Shown here one piece after another: positions 61,253-64,000 of a stretch of 64,000 nt of DNA (its first letter is position 1; each line of letters begins with the position of its first letter). The position numbers and the translations under genes are program-made. The DNA is from Holophagales bacterium (GTDB lineage: Bacteria; Acidobacteriota; Thermoanaerobaculia; Multivoradales; Multivoraceae), in the NCBI GenBank assembly GCA_009843505.1, contig VYDI01000034.1, positions 496,001 to 560,000 of the forward strand. The letters run 5' to 3'. The notes under the pieces are model-generated. The model was not told the origin of the DNA. It was given only the letters and a program-made list of their open reading frames with translations, and did no database searches.

Positions 61253-62875
61253 GTGATCCCCATCCCGGATCTCCTGAACCGGGAGCCCTTTCTCGGCATC
61301 GACCGGAAGGCTCTGTCGGACCTGCTTGGCCTCGCCATTCTCGGCCGGGAGATCGGCACCGAGTTCCATGACCTGATGGCGGAGGCGGAGACGCCGCCCA
61401 CGACGTGGCGGCCGGAGTTCTTCGAGCAGGACCTGTTCATCGACCGCCTGATCGCGGAGAGCTTCGAGGTCGCGATGGACGGCGTCCAGTACCCGATCAA
61501 CCAGCGCTTTCTCCGACGCGCCCTCTCCGCTACCCCGACCGATCTGCAGACGATCGAGTTCCGGCAGTCGATCCTGCGCGAGATGGACGAGAACGACGAA
61601 ATCCTGGCGTCAGCCAAACAGCTCTACCGCGAGTTGTTTGCCCTGCTGTCGCTTCACCGCACGCCCCGCTATCACCGCATCGTCGACACGGCGGCGCACA
61701 ACCTGGACATCCTGAAGCAGAGTCGCCTCGTCATCGACCTCATGCACGACGGCTTCGGAACCGCCCGTTCCGGTCTCAGGCGCCTCCACGAGGGAGCGGC
61801 CGCGATCCACGAGACGGAGGAGTACGAGACCCTCGCCGCCCTGCTGGACTATGAAGACCAGCTCGCCGAACTGAACCTCGACATCTCCCTGGGCGGCGAC
61901 GGCCGGATCCGCCGGGTCGAGGTGCGTTCCCTCGAAGAGTGCAGCGACAACCGCTTCTGGACGCGGCCGATCAAGCGCTTCTGGGGCCGGCTGAGGTTGG
62001 GGATCGGCGGCTACTCGATGACGAACCGGGAACTCCTGAACCGGGTGATCGAGCGGGTCTACGTCTCCCTGTCCCCGGCCCTGATCCCGCTGATCCAACT
62101 GCTTGGCCAGATGGAGCTCTACCTGGCGGTGCGCGCGCTGAGAGACCGCGCCGCTGGGCGCGGCCTCGCGATGTGCATCCCCGAACTCCTTCCCGAGTAC
62201 GACACCGGGCCGGCGTTCGTCTGCGAGGACCTGTGGAACCCCCTGCTGCTGCATCAGGAACAGGCGCCCGTCCCCTGCACGGTAAGTACCGCCGGCAGCG
62301 TGCCGATCACGGTCGTCACCGGGCCCAACTCGGGCGGCAAGACGCGACTGATCCAGGCGATCGCGCTCGCCCAGCTACTCGCCCAGTCGGGCCTCTACGC
62401 GCCTTGCGCCCGCGGCCGCCTGCGGGTGCAGAACGGGCTCTTCGTCTCCCTGATCGAACGCGAGAGCGCGGATCAGGTAGAGGGCCGCCTTGGCCGGGAA
62501 CTCGTACGCATCCGCACCCTGTTCGAGGAGATGGAGCACGGCTCGATGGTCATCCTGGACGAACTCTGCTCGGGCACCAACCCGTCGGAGGGCATCGAGG
62601 TCTTCACCCTGGTCCTGCAGTTGCTCCGCCGCGTCGATCCGGTGGCCTACGTCACGACCCACTTCCTCGACCACGCCCGTTCCCTCGAGGAGAACCACCA
62701 CGAACTGGGTCTGGAGTTTCTCCAGGTGGAACTCGACGACGCCCGCCGGAGCACCTACCAGTTCAACGGCGGCGTCGCCCGGACGTCCCTCGCGGCGCTC
62801 ACCGCCGAACGCCTCGGGGTTACGTTCGAGAACCTCTCGACAGCCGTCGACAGCCGCCGCACCAAGGCGAGCTAG
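61253..62875 (+). CDS. MutS-related ATPase lacking the mismatch-recognition domain
   Basis: A 540-residue protein. The C-terminal 230 residues are a MutS-type ATPase: Walker A TGPNSGGKT, ALAQLLAQSGLYAPC, Walker B MVILDELCSGTNPSEG and TTHFLDHA. The N-terminal 300 residues are helical, like the MutS core/lever domain (FLRRALSATPTDLQTIEFRQSIL), but the mismatch-recognition and connector domains are missing. It probably binds branched DNA or another ligand instead of mismatches. GTG start eight bases after the helicase; the TAG stop lies in repeat copy 3. Confidence 0.85.
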   Translation: MIPIPDLLNREPFLGIDRKALSDLLGLAILGREIGTEFHDLMAEAETPPTTWRPEFFEQDLFIDRLIAESFEVAMDGVQYPINQRFLRRALSATPTDLQTIEFRQSILREMDENDEILASAKQLYRELFALLSLHRTPRYHRIVDTAAHNLDILKQSRLVIDLMHDGFGTARSGLRRLHEGAAAIHETEEYETLAALLDYEDQLAELNLDISLGGDGRIRRVEVRSLEECSDNRFWTRPIKRFWGRLRLGIGGYSMTNRELLNRVIERVYVSLSPALIPLIQLLGQMELYLAVRALRDRAAGRGLAMCIPELLPEYDTGPAFVCEDLWNPLLLHQEQAPVPCTVSTAGSVPITVVTGPNSGGKTRLIQAIALAQLLAQSGLYAPCARGRLRVQNGLFVSLIERESADQVEGRLGRELVRIRTLFEEMEHGSMVILDELCSGTNPSEGIEVFTLVLQLLRRVDPVAYVTTHFLDHARSLEENHHELGLEFLQVELDDARRSTYQFNGGVARTSLAALTAERLGVTFENLSTAVDSRRTKAS

Positions 62876-63018
62876 CGCGGCAGAAGGTCCAGAGCCGGCG
62901 CTCCGCGCCGGATGCCGGCGAGAACCCGTGTGGCGCGTTCCGCGCCACACGCGTCACAGTCCGTGCGCTCGTCATCGGGCGCACGGATGACACGCCGGCG
63001 CACCCAGTCTTCTGCCGA
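62872..63018. repeat. Palindromic intergenic element, copy 3 (expanded)
   Basis: It starts with CTAGCGCGGCAGAAG (62872-62886), identical to the inverse of 43492-43506, and ends with the 17-nt core part ACGCCGGCGCACCCAGT (62992-63008) and CTTCTGCCG. The middle is longer than in copy 1 and contains three hairpins: CCGGCGC/GCGCCGG (62895-62911), a perfect 10-bp stem GTGTGGCGCG/CGCGCCACAC with loop TTC (62928-62950), and CCGTGCGC/GCGCACGG (62961-62986). Confidence 0.8.
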
Positions 63019-63033
63019 GAGGGCGCCTGGCCT

Positions 63034-63726
63034 TCAGTACGGGACGCCGGTCGCCCGGCAGACGAAGCGCATCAGGGGCGAGGCGGCGACGCAGAGTCCC
63101 GTGAACTCGTCCAGAAAGCCGGCGCCGAGCAGGCGGGTCTGGTTCAACCGCGCGACGGCCATGAAGGACTTGCGCTTGATGTCGTCGATTCGGGGATGAT
63201 CCGCGTCAAACCCTCGCGGCGCCCGCTTCAGACTCTCACCGCCCAGTTCGAGCTCGCCGCCGAGCCCGGGATCCCCGGTGACCTCGGCCCAGCCGTCCGC
63301 GTCTCCCACGATCTGCTGCCGGATCGCCCGCAGCGCCTCCGGGTGGGGCCGCCACATCCCGCCGCCCATGAACACGCTTCCCGGTTCGATGTGCAGGTAG
63401 AAGCCGGGCGCGTGGGCGTCGCGATGCTGCTCGTGACGGAAGTGGATGCCGATGTGGGTCTTGTAGGGCCGCTTGTCGCGAGAGAACCGCACGTCCCGGT
63501 GGATGCGGAACAGGGAACCGCCTACCTTCTTCGGCACCGCCAGAAAGTGGCGCGAGACCTCATCGATCCGGGTCCCGAAGTCGCTGATGAACTGCAGCGC
63601 CGGCTCGCGCACGACGTCTTCGTAACGCTCGCCGTTGGTCTTGAACCAGTCGCGCTCGTTGTTCTCCGCGAGTTCGCGCAGAAAGGCGAAGGTCTGTCTC
63701 GAAAACGGGTTCTTCCATCGGTCCAT
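63034..63726 (-). CDS. DUF2461 family protein
   Basis: A 230-residue cytosolic protein of the TIGR02453/DUF2461 family. Typical segments: LRELAENNERDWFKTNGERYED, RDVRFSRDKRPYKTHIGIHFRH, FYLHIEPGSVFMGGGMWRP. Molecular function is not established. ATG 63726 is chosen because GAGGAGAGA precedes it and MDRWKNPF begins the conserved region; the frame runs on to 63792 without homology. Confidence 0.9.
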   Translation of the reverse strand: MDRWKNPFSRQTFAFLRELAENNERDWFKTNGERYEDVVREPALQFISDFGTRIDEVSRHFLAVPKKVGGSLFRIHRDVRFSRDKRPYKTHIGIHFRHEQHRDAHAPGFYLHIEPGSVFMGGGMWRPHPEALRAIRQQIVGDADGWAEVTGDPGLGGELELGGESLKRAPRGFDADHPRIDDIKRKSFMAVARLNQTRLLGAGFLDEFTGLCVAASPLMRFVCRATGVPY

Positions 63727-63899
63727 GGCGATTCTCTCCTCAGGATTTCGGCGCGAAGTGTATTCTCCGAGTTCGCGCCGGGGGAACGACACGAAGTGAC
63801 TTCATGCGGCGCGGACTCGGAGGGCGGTGGGGGCTGGGGCCAAACATGGAGCCCGCGACAGGTTTGGCGGCGCTCGGATGCTTCAACAAGGAGACCCGA

Positions 63900-64000
63900 A
63901 TGGACATCTTCGTCGCCGAGCTCGTCGGCACCGCGCTCCTCATCATCCTGGGTGACGGCGTCGTGGCGAACGTGGTCCTCACCCGGACCAAGGGAAACGA
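63900..64000 (+). CDS. glpF: Aquaporin / glycerol uptake facilitator, 3' part outside window
   Basis: Only the first 33 residues are visible: MDIFVAELVGTALLIILGDGVVANVVLTRTKGN (shown here as contiguous family start; key parts are AELVGTALL, LGDGVVANVVL and TKG). This is the first membrane helix and following loop of MIP-family channels, closest in pattern to bacterial GlpF. AAGGAGA six bases upstream supports the ATG. The family is clear; glycerol specificity is inferred from the GDGVVANVVL-TKG pattern. Confidence 0.85.
   Translation, partial: MDIFVAELVGTALLIILGDGVVANVVLTRTKGN

Noticed and set aside
1..64000. tRNA, rRNA, CRISPR or insertion-sequence features
   Set aside because: No T-loop-like GGTTCGAATCC segments with cloverleaf partners, no regularly spaced repeats and no transposase motifs were seen; a covariance-model scan would be needed to exclude short RNAs fully.

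Overview
The window is high-GC, densely coding bacterial chromosome: about 52 protein genes, no gap above 300 bases, and no rRNA, tRNA, CRISPR array or insertion sequence that I could recognise. The best taxonomic guess is a free-living, respiring member of the Acidobacteriota or a close relative. The clues are two von Willebrand A proteins of the acidobacterial VWFA-related type (one fused to a GWxTD domain), a DUF1592/DUF1588 c-type cytochrome paired with a Tat-exported DUF1552 protein, LysW-dependent amino acid biosynthesis, and a large TonB receptor. This is inference from gene content, not a phylogeny.

Layout. 1-6389: GWxTD/VWA protein (cut at the window edge), tag DNA glycosylase, secreted PQQ-like propeller, secreted alpha/beta hydrolase, 2Fe-2S ferredoxin. 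6418-11565: UPF0173 metallohydrolase, a DrrAB-like ABC exporter, ribokinase-family kinase and DegT-type aminotransferase. 11562-17885 (minus): DUF1552, DUF1592 cytochrome, M23 peptidase, glyoxalase-fold protein, membrane protein. 17992-21515: alpha/beta hydrolase, VWFA protein, MOSC and rhodanese proteins. 21512-27250: sigma70-like promoter, structured leader with a terminator hairpin, then lysW-lysX-lysY-lysZ-lysJ-lysK, followed at once by a BCCT transporter. 28854-38522: pentaheme cytochrome, GT-C-like membrane enzyme, TonB receptor, ABC exporter, secreted unknown, AzgA-type purine permease. 38581-43242: a single polypeptide carrying both carboxyltransferase halves, biotin carboxylase and biotinyl domain. 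43503-53541: lipoprotein, AroE-like dehydrogenase, a three-gene sugar ABC importer, a fused peptide-type ABC ATPase coupled to a YfcC-type carrier, and inositol oxygenase. 53598-64000: small membrane protein, a selenoprotein hidden by an in-frame UGA, msrB, carboxylesterase lipoprotein, RRM protein, two secreted or membrane-anchored unknowns, DEAD-box helicase, MutS-like ATPase, DUF2461 and the start of glpF.

The strongest discoveries are: (1) a PrdB/GrdB-related selenoprotein at 54183-55088, whose UGA sits in a UxxCH motif and is followed by a bacterial SECIS hairpin with a perfect 8-bp stem; (2) a one-chain acyl-CoA carboxylase in the order CT(alpha-like), helical middle, CT(beta-like), BC, BCCP; (3) three copies of a palindromic intergenic element abutting TAG stop codons, two of which share an identical 27-nt core; (4) a promoter plus attenuator-like leader in front of lysW; (5) a recurrent -10 box placed 6-7 nt before start codons, suggesting leaderless mRNAs; (6) a sugar ABC permease with a roughly 110-residue extracytoplasmic insertion, in the same neighbourhood as inositol oxygenase.
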